Below, piece by piece: positions 1 to 12,739 of a stretch of DNA of 64,000 bases (positions within the stretch are counted from its first letter, which is position 1; every line of letters starts with the position of its first letter). The notes under the pieces were generated by a model that was not told where the DNA came from, searched no databases, and saw only the letters and a program-made list of their open reading frames with translations. The translations under genes and the position numbers were made by a program. The DNA is taken from NCBI GenBank assembly GCA_036873135.1, contig JAPTYO010000001.1:49711774-49775773 (forward strand), written 5' to 3'. This DNA is from Clarkia xantiana subsp. parviflora (taxonomy: Eukaryota; Streptophyta; Magnoliopsida; Myrtales; Onagraceae).

Positions 1-2423
1 GGTGCCAGTACTTTCCAGGTGAAGGACAGAGAAAGAAGCAACATCGAAGCAGCCATTCCACTGAAGCTTATTAGTAACAGACTTTTCCGACCCTGCCTGT
101 CCATTAAGGAGGACGCAACCGTTGTGCCTATAGGGGAACATACCATTACACCGGTTAAATAAATAACGGAGGGGCATATTCGAACTTTCAGGCTCAAAAT
201 CAAATGATTACCTATAACATTGGCGGCACCAACTAGAGCACTTGCAGCGACATCAGATTCAATTCCTGCACTTCGAAACACTGCAGTTGAATAGTATACA
301 ACTGCATTTATACCGGCTAACTGCTGCAACAAGAATAGTGCCGCCCCGACACTCACAACTGCAAGAATCAATCAGATCTATCATTAAATAAAGGCAGTGG
401 ACTAAATATTGGGATTTCGGATGGGCATTATTACCTTTACGGTAGCGAGTACTGAATAGGTCAAACCACCCTGCTTCTGGTTCGGTAGAACCCTGCTGAG
501 AAGACGAGGTGAAATCGTTCATAACCTCTGCTACCCTTTCTTTCCCAACTAGTGTTTTTACGGCCTTTTCAGCTTCTTCCATATTTCCTCGCTGGATTAG
601 CCAGCGAGGACTTTCAGGAGAAAACATCATCCCTAACCCAAGCAGAACAGACGGAATAACTGCAATCCAAAACATCGTTCTCCACCTATGAAACAATCAA
701 GAACAGATTGATTAACATTTTTTTTGTTCAAGAAATGAGAGGCAAACAAAGGAAATTACCATAAAGGATTTGCAGCCAATGGTAACCCAGCTACCAGTGC
801 AGCCAAAATTCCGACGCATATGAACAACTGGTTCACAGAGCCTAGGGCACCACGTATCTCAGTTGGTGAAATCTGATTAAAAAAGATAGACCTTAGGATT
901 GATTTGGTCACAACTTTCTTGAGAGGCAAGTTGATCAAAGAAAGGAAAGCGAAAAGAAGCTAAACTACCTCAGATATGTATAGTGGGACAATGGCAGAAG
1001 AAATGCCAATTCCAATACCAGCAAGTAAACGACCAATTATCATGGTTTGGACACTCTGAGCAGTTGCACTGATTATTGAGGCAAATTAGTCAAATATATA
1101 TAAAACCATATGATGTGATTTTATAAGATATATACTAAGTTATGGTTATAAAGGAACATACCAAAGAATGGTGCCAACAGCAAGTGGAATTGCATCCAAT
1201 TGGAAAGTCCTTGTCCTGCCAAACTTATCGGCCAATGCTCCTCCAGTAAACGACCCGACGGTGGCACCAGCAAGAAGTGTGCTCACAATCCATCCTGGAT
1301 TCATTTTTTTAAATTTAAAACTGTAAGCTGCCGAGTGAAAAGACATATGTGTATGAAAAAAATACAAGGCAACTTAAGTGAATTTAGCAACCTTGTAAGA
1401 CAGTGTTGTCAGCAATTCCTAGATCCTTTGCAAGGTACTCAAGAGCACCATTAACAACCCTGCATCAGCAAGAATGGAAATCTATAGGGTGAAAACAAAA
1501 GTCGAGGCAAAAAAAATTGTACTTGATCTTGTTAAATTGACGAGACAGTACGGTATGATATGATCGATGAGGAACAGACAAAAATAATTCAAATTCTAGC
1601 TGTCTTACCCAAGATGATAACCAAACAAGATAGCACCGAGGCAAGCCACGCCGACAAAAGGCAAGACGGTTCCAGAACTTCTCCCCTGAGGCTGTGGCTT
1701 CAAGGGAGTAAGGTCCTCAAGATCCTTCCCTGCAAAAGTTGAGTTGATTCAACACAAAATTCATAAGGATGAAATCAATAACAAAAGATATATTATCATT
1801 TATTTACTACTTCTAAGTACAATACAATTTGGGGATGATGTGCTAGACCCATAAAAGGCGATACTCCATTGCAGAATAAACATAATTTTGAAGCAAATGT
1901 GCAGTTTAGAATAGCAATTTATGCAATCTACTGTAAAGGAGGAATCAATGCAAATGTGGAAGCATCAAGCATGTACTACACGTAAACCACATACCAACCA
2001 ATACACAGAGAGGTCTTCATCCATACTCGAATTAAGTATAGCTCTACAGTCTTATGGAAATATTTATACAATGTTTCATACACTATAGAAGCTCTTTATA
2101 TTTCACACATAGAAGAAAATATCATACATCATACATATATAATATGAACCAAGATTTCCAGAAGTGAAGAACTAACCAGAAGCTTGAGCTTGTACAGATC
2201 TGGGCTTTGCAGAGGACACAAAGAAGCTCCCCGCTCCTCTTTTTGCACCAGCAAGTTTAGACCCCATTGATGCAGCAGAAATGCTTAATTCACGACGGCC
2301 AATCCTCCAAGTGGCACTCCTCAAGCTCGAAGAGCTCCTGAATCCGAAGCTCCTTGATCTCGCCTTCTGAAACTCATATCCAATGCTTCCTCCTTTCACT
2401 GAACAGGATGCCGCCGCTTGCAT
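1..2423 (-). CDS. pGlcT: Plastidic glucose transporter (5' nine exons; 3' end outside window)
   Basis: Major-facilitator sugar transporter of the plastid inner envelope, expected to export glucose from starch breakdown. Exons on the minus strand: 2177-2423, 1609-1729, 1392-1459, 1162-1294, 969-1068, 760-872, 435-685, 212-358 and 1-127 (continuing left). All junctions are GT-AG and the frame holds across them, giving about 435 codons; the family is about 545 aa, so roughly the last 110 residues are missing. The start MQAAASC opens a Ser/Arg-rich transit-peptide-like leader of about 80 residues ending QAQASG. Visible MFS signatures are GATVGSFTGGALADKFGRTR after TM2, ISPTEIRGALGSVNQLF, FSPESPRWL before the central loop, and QQLAGINAVVYYS. 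The family and the plastid location are established for this subfamily; function in this plant is inferred. No lesion was seen. Confidence 0.95.
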
Positions 2424-4985
2424 TATCGATCACGATTTACACTTGAATTGACTTTTCAAGATTGGGGAGCGTTTTGCGTGCCACTGAATCAAGAAGAACG
2501 TGTTAAACCCAGATGATCCAACACACCAAGCAATTCACCAACTTTTTAGCACGAATCATCGATGGAGTTAATCATACCAGATTTTGATGCACCCCAACGA
2601 CGGAGACTTTAAGGGTAAAAGAGGCTTCGGAGGATCCGCTGATGTCAAGTATGGCCAAGAACACGGCCGCCAAGTCAGCCCAAGAACGTGCCTATCCCTC
2701 TCTTTCGGGGTTTTTTCGCCCTCCAAATTATATTAGAGCTATTAGAAATTTAGAAACTTCGAATTGAAAACAATCGATTAAGATTTTTTTTTGGGATCGA
2801 AATCACCATCAAAGAAAGGATTTTGGAAACGGATAGCGCGCCGTACACGTGGGATTGGATTCCGGATCAGATTCGTTTTGCGTCGGCCATGTCGATGCAG
2901 ACGTGGCAATCAGGGTGGCCTAATCTAGTGTAAGCAAGTCTACCGTAACTGTAGTACAATGTTGGTCTGTCGGCCCAAATATGGTTATAGACTTATTTAC
3001 ATCTATATATATATATATGGGCCTTATTTTACCACTTGATCCCAAACTTTTCCTTTATTTCAACATTGCCCCATAAACTTTCAAGAAGGGAAGAAAAGCT
3101 GTCCAACTCTTACAACTTTAAATGGCTACTACAAATCAATCTGCGCTACAGCCTTCGGACGCTGCATATGTGAGAATCTTATAAGAATATGATGATTACG
3201 CAATACAAAAGTATAATCGATCTAATTTTGAAATTGATATAAGATTAGAGCTTAATTTTAAAAAGAATTACATAATGTAATTATATACAATTTTAAAAAG
3301 TCGTAAAATACTTAAGGGTTCAGGAACAAAAACACTAGTTAAAAGTATCTCAGTTCCTTTAACATTTTACTTTAAAATTTAAAGATTTTGTAAAATTATA
3401 CGTAATATTATGTTATATAATTAATGGATATGATCAAGATGACGTGACCTTAAACTAGTGGACTTCGAGGTCTCGCCGGGAGCTAACTCTTTTAGGTATC
3501 TTTCTCGACCTCTCAGGTACTTAGTTTCCTTTGGGAGCTTTGTGCTAGGCGAGGACCTGAAAAGGGGTGGGGATGACCCCTGATTCCACTCCGAAACTTA
3601 AGTCAGTAATGGATATATGTAAGAGTATTGTAAAGTATGAAAATCAAGATTACTAAATGTTTATAATGTTCCTCTATTTATAGGGAGGGATTACCGACTT
3701 TAAATGGCGGCTTGATGTGTCTTGATTGGCTGTTCAATGACGGTGGTTACCATTCTCTGATTGGTTGAAAGGGACGGTGAAGAGTCAGTAGGTGACAAAG
3801 CTACATGGTGTTTCCATACATTACAGTATACCATATTTACTTGGGTGTTTTACACCTCACTTAGATATTCTCAACCACATATTATAGCATGTTATAAACA
3901 CCTCACATCGCCATAAGGGCTCAACATAGCCTAAGCCATGAATGACATATTTACAAATCCCATGATAGGATAAACATATTCGGACCTATATGCTGTTTGG
4001 TAACGGGGATAACAAACCCTTATAAATACTCAAGTACCTCCATCATTAAAAGGTTGATCTCTCTCTAGAACTCTTATTATCTATTTATCTCTATAAAACC
4101 GAGACTGACTTAGGAATCGACGTGGGTTTACCAGGACACCCCCCGGTCTACTCTTTTTTGCAGATCCCTAAGGAGAGCAGTACGAAAGGAAAGTGGAGAG
4201 CGATTACGACCGAATTAAAAGAGCACTAGGTCCATCAAGTACAATCATGATCGATTTGATGGAGCACAAGATCCATCAATAATTTAAAATATTTTTTTTA
4301 TAATAATAATCTACTTTTGTATCATACTCGGAGTCGATTCGATTATACTCTTGTATCATCCATATATCCTCAAGGGTCTATCTTAATCACATTCTTATAA
4401 GATTTTTACGAAGGCAATGCATACGTGCACGTTGCGCATGCTGATATCTAGTATAAGTATTAGTTAAGGAATTCAACTTAAGTGGACAAAAAAACCAATC
4501 TAATTTATTTATTTTTACTATTATAGACGTATATGTGCAATAGTAGCACCTTGTACCTGAATTGTTTTGATTACCATTAAATTACTCATTTTCGTTTTTT
4601 TTAAATATATATATACATATTTCAATCACTATTCATAGGATGGGAAAGACACATATAAATATATCGGTCATAGTATATAAATTTAAAAGTTAAACAAAAG
4701 TAAAAAACTCTCAACTAATCATATTATCACATTACTCTTATAAGAAATGTTTGTGTGTAAGTTTAGATAATCTATATTGAGCCTTCGATATATTATTTTG
4801 TAAAATCATTAATACTCTGCAATGTATATATCATATCTCTTGTATCATTCAATATAGTCTACCTTTACAATTAACGAAATTTACTAATAAGAATTTACAT
4901 AATATACAAAATTGCATTATCCTCTATATCAAGCAATCGACACTACGAAATACCAATAAATATGTCTCAGCAATACACTCTCTAT
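2424..4985. other. Gap upstream of pGlcT, with an LTR-like remnant
   Basis: No gene was recognised. The first few hundred bases left of the pGlcT start are the likely promoter and 5' leader. About 3440-4200 is GC-richer than its surroundings and reads like a decayed LTR of a plant Ty3-type retrotransposon: a segment with ACTCCGAAACTTAAGTCAGT, a short TATTTATAGGG stretch, and an end block GACTGACTTAGGAATCGACG followed by a C/G-rich run and CTACTCTTTTTTGCAG. No partner LTR, coding remnant or target duplication was found, so this is a solo or fragmentary LTR at best. Confidence 0.4.
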
Positions 4986-5591
4986 TAGGGATGACAACGG
5001 TTCGGGTCGTGCGGGTTTTCGCAATCCCGGACCCGCGGGTCGGCCTGGCAGACCCCGGACGTGGTACCTTCCGGGGCGGGTCAGCTGGGGAAAAAAATTA
5101 CGCGGGCCCCGACCCGCCATGTGAATAATTTTTTTTTTCACTTCTCAATATTATATATTTTTTTTGCCAAAATATTACATTATATATAAATTCAAACCAC
5201 AAAGCTAAACACCAATCAAATACAAACAACAAACACATCAAATTCATCACAAAATAGAAAATCCAAACACTAAATCCAAATTAACAAATCCTAACAATCT
5301 AAATATACATCTATTTATATTTTGGTCCTTATTATTTATATAGATACTATATTAACCATATTATTTAGTAAATGTTACATCATATTAACATAAAAAAAAT
5401 AAAAAAAATTCATATATATAGCCACTTCGAGGCGGGTCTACGGGCCCTGCGCCCGCTAAATCCGGACCCGCCCGGACCCTGGTCCGCCCCGCCCCAACCC
5501 GTCATGTGACCCGCGAGTCGGCGGGTCATCGGGTCAACACCCGGTCGAGGCCCCGCGGGTCATCGGGACCAGAGACCCGTTGCCATCCCTA
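4986..5591. mobile_element. Non-autonomous hAT element, 606 bp
   Basis: The ends are TAGGGATGACAACGG on the left and CCGTTGCCATCCCTA on the right, an imperfect terminal inverted repeat. It is flanked by a perfect 8-bp duplication CTCTCTAT at 4978-4985 and 5592-5599. An 8-bp target duplication with TAGGG-type ends is diagnostic of the hAT superfamily. Both subterminal regions are dense in CGGGT/ACCCG words within otherwise AT-rich DNA, while the centre is AT-rich. There is no transposase frame; open frames inside are by-products of the GC-rich ends. The intact duplication suggests a fairly recent insertion. Confidence 0.93.
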
Positions 5592-5599
5592 CTCTCTAT

Positions 5600-6884
5600 A
5601 CATTTGGCTGAATTACTATACACGTATTTGGCAATGTAAATAAACTGTGTTTATTGACAATGGAAACAAAAGCAAGTAAAAGACTTGATATAATATTAAT
5701 AGGAAAAATAAGACTTGATATAATTCCATATGATTCTTAAGTATATACTTTTAATTCGAGTTTCAATAGATTATCGCTAATCTAAACTATACATTTTAAA
5801 CGTATATAGTATATATTATATGATGTCACAAAATGTTTATTGTTTTGAAAGTGAAGCCATAAACTTAGTACAAATGATTGACCACAACAAATAATCCTCA
5901 CATATACTAAGTCAACATGTAACAGGTAAATTACTGATTATAAATATATTTTTATTTTCAGAGCTTCAACTTTTAACGAAATTTAAATTTATAACATCTT
6001 AAATAATGGGTACCTCTTTGAACAACTCCACCATATTATCTTATTTATTTTTACATTAATTGTTTATCGATGGTTGAAAATCCCGACAGAAATTTTGGCA
6101 TAGTTTCTGCCTGCCGACATACAGACGAACATCATAACTTGAAGTGATGATAATGAAAAACTACTAGCTTGTCCCATATGGTTTTCAAAACAAATATAAC
6201 ATACGGACAATTGCATTAATAAGTAAGTTGCAGTTGCAGTTGCAGTGTTTTCTAGAGAAAGAGAGTTGGTCCATCTCCTACCAGCTCCACCCAATGTCCA
6301 ACTGCAGAAATGTGAAAGTTCTCCAATCAAACTGTACCACTTGATAGTGATATATCTTTAACTTAATTGTCTCTAGTGTTTATATATAGAGGCCCAGAAT
6401 CATCTCGTGATCCCACATTATTAATTAATAATACATATATTATTATTAAGTAATTCGTTTAGCATATCTTCTTATATGTGATTGATTGCGTTTAAGTGAT
6501 GGATTTTCTTCACTAATGTGGGGATATTGGGTCCCGCGCTTCCAATATATCGAATCATAAACTCTCCGTGATATCAAATCTGATGTAAAGATTAGGTAGG
6601 TGAGACAAAAGTGTAAAGTATATATATATAAGTTAGAAAATAAAAATTAAAGTTGGATACTCTAGAGATCTAATCTAATTAATCATAACACAATGCATGC
6701 ATCTAGAAGTGTGGTTGCCAACTTTTCTTTGTGTTTACTTGCTATAGTTTGACACACGCTATACTTTTACTTAGTCACTCACTTTGATATCTACACATAC
6801 AATAATTATTTGACATAACTCTTTCTAACGTTTCTCACCGAGTTAGGTTGCAATTAATAATCAATATTTACTCTTCGGGAACTG
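5600..6884. other. AT-rich intergenic DNA, no gene seen
   Basis: AT-rich sequence with short TA runs. No coding exon, RNA gene or bounded repeat was recognised. A small TTGCAG triplication lies near 6228-6246. Confidence 0.5.
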
Positions 6885-7365
6885 TTTAAATGCACTACTA
6901 TATTTTGACCATATGTTGTTAAATACACTATATTGTTTTCATGTGTTGTCAAATACACAACTATGTTTTGAAATGTTGTCAGATGCACCATTATGTTAGT
7001 CCACCCTTAAACTAAATGACAACGATCACATGAAATGTTTATTTTTGTAATATTTCTAATATTATCAAAATAAAATTTATTTCAATATTTTAGAATTTCC
7101 TTAAGTTTTTTTTGTTAATTTTTTACTCTTTTTTTGTTTCTAATTTTTAGTTTTAGTTTATTATCTATTTTTTAATGTTTTAATTGTCACTTGATATTAT
7201 GATATTGTTGTTTTCAGTTTCACTTCAGCAACATGTTGCATCATCAACATTTTTATAGTAAAATATAACAGTAGACTTTAGAGTGGTGCATATAGCAACA
7301 TTTCAAAACATAGTGGTACATTGGGCAACATAGCAAAACACAGTGGTGCATTTGACTAGTCAAAT
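6885..7365. mobile_element. Foldback MITE, about 480 bp
   Basis: The left arm (about 6885-7015) and right arm (about 7245-7365) are inverted copies. TAAATGCACTACTATATTTTG on the left pairs with the complement of AAAACACAGTGGTGCATTTG on the right, and ACTATGTTTTGAAATGTTG recurs in inverted form in both arms. The centre is T-rich with no coding capacity. Long subterminal inverted arms suggest a Mutator-type foldback MITE, but no clear target duplication was resolved, so superfamily and exact ends are tentative. Confidence 0.6.
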
Positions 7366-8348
7366 AAAATCATCTTAGAAATTATTAAATTAACATATAA
7401 TATACATTTTATTGTTTTGTTACACTAGTGCAACATGGAATAAATGAACGCACGAAATTTCATTTGATGAGTTTACAATATATATTTATATTTATTTATG
7501 TCTCTTTTAGGGTTCCTTTAGATCATAACTTTAACCCTAAAATCAAGGGTGGGTTGTCACTGAAGATTGGACTAGCTAGATTTTGTAGATGAGTAAAAAC
7601 AAGCGGAATTAGAAAACCACTTCCATCAATCACGCAATCTTGAAAACCAGACAACTACAATCCACATTATTGTGAATCTATTTTGTCAAACTCCAACACA
7701 ACAACCATATCTATGGATGGTGAAACATCTTTATAACATGTACATAAATCGAAAATTATGTAATGTAATTTTTCAGTACATCATCATTTAATAAAAATGT
7801 CAGAACATTATATAAAATCTATCGTTTGTGTCAGATTTATTTTTTAGCGACATATAACCTTATTTTTAAGGAAATGAAGAAAATCTCTTACAAATACAAC
7901 ATTCAAACAACTTGTAAAGAAATAACTCAGAATAAAAAACTTGGCTAAAAACATCCGTCAAAACTTAATAAATTCCTTAAAAATTCTTATAATTTTTTAG
8001 GATTGATTCCCTTTAAAAAAATTCGTCACAAATCACTAATTTTTTTGTAATAGAAGTTCAAACACGTTAAGACTCTAAAATGAAAATATATTTATAATTA
8101 GTACTTCCTAACTACATACACATGTGGTTAGGGAATCTATGTATAGATATACATATATATACACACACTTGTAATTTCCCGACCAAACTCTCCTTAATTT
8201 CTTGTATCTTTCTTCATTTTCCACAAACTACACTCCACTGTGTTCTCTAAAGCAAACATCGAATCATATATATATATATATATAGATTTCACTTAAATAC
8301 TTGACAACTACCAAGTCATCTATCTATCTCTCTCTAGATCGAGATCTG
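7366..8348. promoter_or_regulatory. Upstream region of the C2H2 gene
   Basis: AT-rich upstream DNA. The stretch 8140-8285 holds TATA-like runs, including TATAGATATACATATATATAC and a TA dinucleotide run ending near 8283, about 65 bp before the start codon. The core promoter and 5' leader probably lie here, but no single box can be assigned. The T-rich part (7740-8060) shows no recognisable gene. Confidence 0.35.
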
Positions 8349-8840
8349 ATGGCAGAAGTAGACTGCAGTAGCCAAACGAAAACCCTAAAGCTCTTCGGGA
8401 TTAACATCACGGACACCGACGAGCAAGGACAACAACATGAGCCGCCACGCAAGTACGAATGTCAGTACTGCTGCCGTGCATTCCCCAACTCCCAGGCACT
8501 AGGCGGCCACCAGAACGCCCACAAGAAGGAAAGGCAACTCCTCAAACGGGTCCACTCCACCGCCGCCCGGAGATCATGGGGTACTATCGGAGGGCCGCCG
8601 CCGCCGCTCGCCCCCATCCCTAACTTCCTGTCACCTTTCACAGTACCGCTCTTCTCTTTACAGCCGCCGTGGATGTACATGCAAAGCGGCGGCCCGACGG
8701 TGGAGGGAGAGCCGGTGGCGGCGGGACTGGTCCACGGTGGTGGTTTTCCTGTATTGGGTCAACGGCGGGACCTTACAGTTACAGCTGATAAGAGCTTGGG
8801 CTTAGATTTACATCTGGGACTCGGTCGTCCTTCCGGTTGA
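8349..8840 (+). CDS. C2H2 (QALGGH) zinc-finger transcription factor with C-terminal EAR motif
   Basis: Intronless gene, 163 aa. One C2H2 finger near residues 37-60 has the CX2C spacing, the plant-specific QALGGH helix and the distal HxxxH. The N-terminus carries [10 protein letters not shown], a short leucine motif seen in the GIS/ZFP5/ZFP6/ZFP8 clade. The C-terminus has [10 protein letters not shown], an LxLxL EAR repression motif that recruits TOPLESS-type co-repressors in known members. The middle is Pro/Gly-rich and probably disordered. The first in-frame ATG is at 8349; the open frame extends upstream to 8301 only through a non-ATG codon. In Arabidopsis this clade controls trichome and root-hair initiation through gibberellin and cytokinin signalling; that role is inferred here. 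GC-rich codon use contrasts with the AT-rich flanks. Confidence 0.9.
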   Translation: MAEVDCSSQTKTLKLFGINITDTDEQGQQHEPPRKYECQYCCRAFPNSQALGGHQNAHKKERQLLKRVHSTAARRSWGTIGGPPPPLAPIPNFLSPFTVPLFSLQPPWMYMQSGGPTVEGEPVAAGLVHGGGFPVLGQRRDLTVTADKSLGLDLHLGLGRPSG

Positions 8841-9577
8841 ATTTTATTTCTCACTACCTGAAATTCACATTAAAATAGTAAATATGTCAGAGTTCTTCAT
8901 TATTATTAGTGTGGCAATTCGGGTGTTGTAATAGCATGATATCTGTCATGCTAAATTTATTAAACACGAATATGTATACAATTTTTCGTATGTATTCGTG
9001 TCGTGCTATTCATATTAAGTTATTTAGTTGTATATCTTTATACGAGATCTTTAAGAAAAAATTAAAATAATAAACATTATATAAAAAAAAATGTACGAAT
9101 TAATATATTAGTATTCACAAGTTCGTTATATGTGGTTGACAAATTTAAAAATAAACCAATAATTGGAGTTTCAAGCTATTAATTTATTTTTTTTAATAAA
9201 AAAATACTTAAAAATTAAACTTAGTACTTAATTAGTAGCACGACTTTATCGTGTGTGTCGTGTTGTCATACCTAAACACTATCACGACACAGAAATTATG
9301 TATTGTTAATCATGTTCGTACTATCGTAATATCGTTCTATCTGATACTTGTACAAACATAATTTTTTTTTTTTTTATCGTCGGAGTCGTGTGAGAAATTA
9401 ACTTAATTATAATAATTGGTCAGGTTAATACTCACCTGTGAATGTGATGGTGCGTCATTGTTAATTAATTTGACATTCTACAACTTTTCATTATCATCAA
9501 TACTGTGTTATCTTATTTTGATTCATTAGAAATTACAATGTATGGAACTATATATAGTCTTAAGGTGGTGGGTAGGA
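8841..9577. other. 3' flank of the C2H2 gene, no gene seen
   Basis: AT-rich with poly-T and poly-A runs. A diffuse imperfect inverted pattern (GTGTCGTG/CACGACAC words, 8990-9390) may be an old MITE but could not be bounded. Confidence 0.35.
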
Positions 9578-9582
9578 AATAT

Positions 9583-9999
9583 CGTTAAAATCAACGTTAA
9601 CTTATATTCATTAGCTAAGATTAATTTATCATTATGGGCCAAGATTTGAAGATTTGAGCTAAGATAATCGACCATAAGTTGAAGAAATATCTAGAGATTA
9701 ATATTTAGTTTGTGTGTCTAGATATTTCTAAGAACAAAGTACGTGTAGCAAGTTCTAGAGAGTTTCTACGGAATTCTTAGTCTAGATGTTTCTAGGTCTA
9801 GAGATTTTTTTAGTCTTCTATAAATAGGAGTGGAGTCATCTGTACTGAAGTAAACAACCACCACAACTAGAACCACCACCACAAGTTGTAAGAGTCTCCT
9901 ATTATATTTAGAGAAAGAGAGTTATATATATAAGAGTTCTTCATTAGCTACTATATACGGTTTTGGGCAAGTGCAAATAGGCACTTCGTTATCTTTATA
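9583..9999 (+). repeat. 5' LTR of copia element 1
   Basis: Starts CGTTAAAATC; the matching 3' LTR begins TGTTAAAATC, so the canonical TG has mutated to CG. Ends TCTTTATA just before the primer binding site. A TATAAATAGG promoter-like box lies near 9820. Confidence 0.92.
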
Positions 10000-10024
10000 T
10001 GGTATCAGAGCCACTATTGCGGTA

Positions 10025-11310
10025 ATGCGGAACAATTCAAGATCGGGATTGAAGAACTCGGGTACTCTAAATATGGATGCTGTCAGTCACGTGATTAGAC
10101 AAGGAATGGAGCTACTAAACTTGTCCAATTACCGGATTTGGAAGTCCTGCATGGAGTCATACCTCGTTAGCGAAGACTTGTGGGATGTCGTTGGAGGCAA
10201 TGATGCAACCGCCCCAGAGAAGACCGCTAGAAACGGTGAAGAGATCAAGCGTTGGAAGCGGAGGAATGCCAAGGCGGAGTTTTCCTTAATTTGTCGATAT
10301 CGTCAGTGGTGTTTGAGAATATCTCACGATGCAACTCTGCAAGTTCAATCTGGAAGACACTAGACCAGCTATACAATAGGAAGAACGAGGCGCGGTTATT
10401 GATGTTGGGGAGAGATCTGGCGAATGCTAAACAGGGCGAGTCCTCAATTTCGCAGTTATTTCTAAAGGTAAAGAACTTGTGTTCAGAAATTAATTTACTC
10501 AACCCGGAGGAGCCAATTTCGGAGGCGCGGATAAAACTGTCCATTATTCGAGGATTACGTTCCGAGTATATACCATTTGTTACGTCGATTCAAGGGTGGG
10601 TTCAACAACCATCATTGGAGGAGTTTTAGAATCTTCTAGCTTCACAGGAGTCGCTGGCTAAGCAAATAACTGTGATCAAGCTGGAGGAAGATCGGTGCGC
10701 GCTTGTGGCTCATGTAAAAGAGAATGACGCTAGGAAAAAGGTTGGTGGGAACGTGGAGTCGTCTTGGAGGAGAAATTTCAAGTGTTATCGATGTGGGAAG
10801 CCTGGTCATCTGAAGAGAAAATGTCGGACCAGACTAATGGAGAGTAACATGGTGGAATATAAGATCTCAACCGAAGATGAAGAATGTGCTAAATGCTTTC
10901 TAGCCAAGACCACTCCCACATGTGCGTTCGTAGCTCGAAACTCGGAAAAGGAGTGGATTGTCGATTCCGGTTGTGCTCATCTTACTGGAGATGTGAAGCA
11001 TTATCGAATATCTGTTGTCATGGAGGAGATGAAGTTATACTCACGGCGGATGACACCGTTCACCATGCTGATAAGGAAGACACTGTTGTGATCAACAGTA
11101 GCGATGGAACATCGATCAAGCTCAATAATGTTTACCATGTTCCAGGCATAAAAATAAATCTCATTTCAGTGGCGAATGCTGTCGATTCAGGTATGTACAT
11201 TTTATTTGGTCCGAATGATGTGAAATTTCTCAGGAATGTTGAGATGATCAAGACAGACGTAGTTCACATCGGTGAGCGAGTAGACGACATGTTTGTGATA
11301 CCGGATTCAA
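10025..11310 (+). pseudogene. Decayed copia gag-protease of element 1
   Basis: Reading from ATG 10025, a copia-type gag (UBN2-like) is recognisable, then a CCHC zinc knuckle (about 10783-10826), a retroviral-type aspartic protease core (DSG triplet codons at 10963-10971) and the beginning of a pre-integrase segment. The frame is broken near 10255-10290, by an in-frame TAG at 10627, and again near 10990-11030. Downstream (11310-11930) translates as a charged, repetitive stretch resembling no pol domain. Not functional as it stands. Confidence 0.88.
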
Positions 11311-11938
11311 GTAAGAAAACTTCTTCAAAGAAGGTTCATGGAAAAAGGGGGAGTTCGAATCCTCACGGAGACGTCCATGGAGGAGCCGATGATAAACCAG
11401 TGGTGAAGCATGGATCGAGAAGATCGGTCACTAAACCTGTTCATGGTCGAGATAAAAGTCGCATATGTGCTTATTATTGCTTCCTTGCAAGTCTGGTAGC
11501 TGAGAGTAAATCTTCATCTCAAGATGAAAATAAGGAAGAGTCAGACTTGGAAATGTCTAAGGGAGATGGAGCTATGCTGCCAACGATGGGAAACAAACGT
11601 CGAGAAGTTACTTTGTTGCTTGCTAAGAGTTCAGTCTTCGATCTAGGAAGAAGTGCTTCAAAACCTGAAGAGATCAACAAAAGAAGTTATTCTTGGCCGA
11701 CTAAAGATGGAGAAAACAATGTAAGAAGAATGAAGACCTCGAAAAGAGAAAGATGTGAAAGTACGAAGAGTTATCGAGGCGGGAAATTTGAGCCGGAGAA
11801 TAAGAGTTTTACCATAATCGACAAGAAGAGAAGATTTTATCAAGGCGGAAAAGTACGATTGAAGAATCGAGAGCGGCAGGGATCAGAATGCAACATTGAC
11901 AAGAAGAAACATGAAGAAAAGTCAATGTTGAGGGGGAG

Positions 11939-12358
11939 TGTTAAAATCAACATTAACTTACCTTCATTAGCTAAGATTAACTTATCATCATGGGCCAAGA
12001 CTTGAAAATTTGGGCTAAAATAGTTAGCCCTAGTTGAAGAAATATCTGGAAATTAATACTAGTTTGTGTGTCTAAATATTTATAGGAACTAAGTAAGTGT
12101 AGCAAGTTCTAGAGAGTTTTTAGGGAATTTTTAGTTTAGATATTTCTAAGTCTAGAGATTTCTTTAGTCTCCTATAAATATGAGTGAAGTTATTTGTAGT
12201 GAAGTAAGCAACCACACAACTAAAACTACCACCACAAATTGTAAAAGTCTCCTATTATATTTAAAGTAAGAGAATTATATATGTATATATAAGAGTTCTT
12301 CATTAGCTACTAGATACGGTCTTGGATAAGTGTAATTATGCACTTCATTATCTTTACA
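11939..12358 (+). repeat. 3' LTR of copia element 1
   Basis: Begins TGTTAAAATC and ends TCTTTACA, giving canonical TG...CA. It is followed directly by the AATAT target duplication. Confidence 0.93.
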
Positions 12359-12409
12359 AATATATTGAAAAATGATAAACTTGAGGACTCAAGAAGAACT
12401 CAAAGGACT

Positions 12410-12641
12410 TGTTAGAAATAATTAAAATAACCTCTCAATAATTAAGTTTTATTATTAGCTAAATAATTGATAAGTTTTAGTTATGATTAGAATTATTATC
12501 ATGATTAGAATTTATTAGAATGGGGAGTTTTTGTAATGTAAAATCCTATATAAAGGATGTGATGATGAATGTAGAAAATAACTCAAGCAACTCAAATAAA
12601 TATAAAGTATTTCTATATAATTGAGAGTGTGGGTTCCAACA
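12410..12641 (+). repeat. 5' LTR of copia element 2
   Basis: TG...CA ends (TGTTAGAAAT to TTCCAACA). Contains CCTATATAAAGG, a likely TATA box, near 12547. Confidence 0.97.
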
Positions 12642-12739
12642 TCTGGTATCAGAGCGAGTTTAGCTAGTTTAGCCAGATTGGTCTGAGAGACTAGAGAGCT
12701 CAGTGACGTAAGAGTAGTTAGAGTGATCCGAAAGAGACG

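Larger units (their letters stand above)
9583..12358 (+). mobile_element. Internally deleted Ty1/copia retrotransposon (element 1)
   Basis: Two LTRs (9583-9999 and 11939-12358) in direct orientation are flanked by a 5-bp duplication AATAT at 9578-9582 and 12359-12363. A primer binding site TGGTATCAGAGCC (10000-10012) matches the initiator tRNA-Met type and abuts the 5' LTR; a purine tract GAGGGGGAG (11930-11938) precedes the 3' LTR. The interior keeps gag, a CCHC knuckle, the protease motif and a short pre-integrase stretch. Integrase, reverse transcriptase and RNase H are absent, replaced by about 600 bp of Lys/Arg/Glu-rich low-complexity sequence. It can only have moved with enzymes supplied in trans. 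The LTRs differ at many positions, so it is older than element 2. Confidence 0.93.

Noticed and set aside
4400..4452. Possible Helitron 3' end (GCATGCTGATATCTAG)
   Set aside because: CTAG followed by T is present, but the hairpin is imperfect and no matching TC start was found.
4929..5141. Open frame with Pro/Arg-rich product
   Set aside because: It is a by-product of the GC-rich end of the hAT element and crosses the element boundary.
8301..8348. Longer N-terminus for the C2H2 protein
   Set aside because: The upstream extension begins at TTG; the first ATG in frame is 8349, and the extension translates repetitive leader-like sequence.
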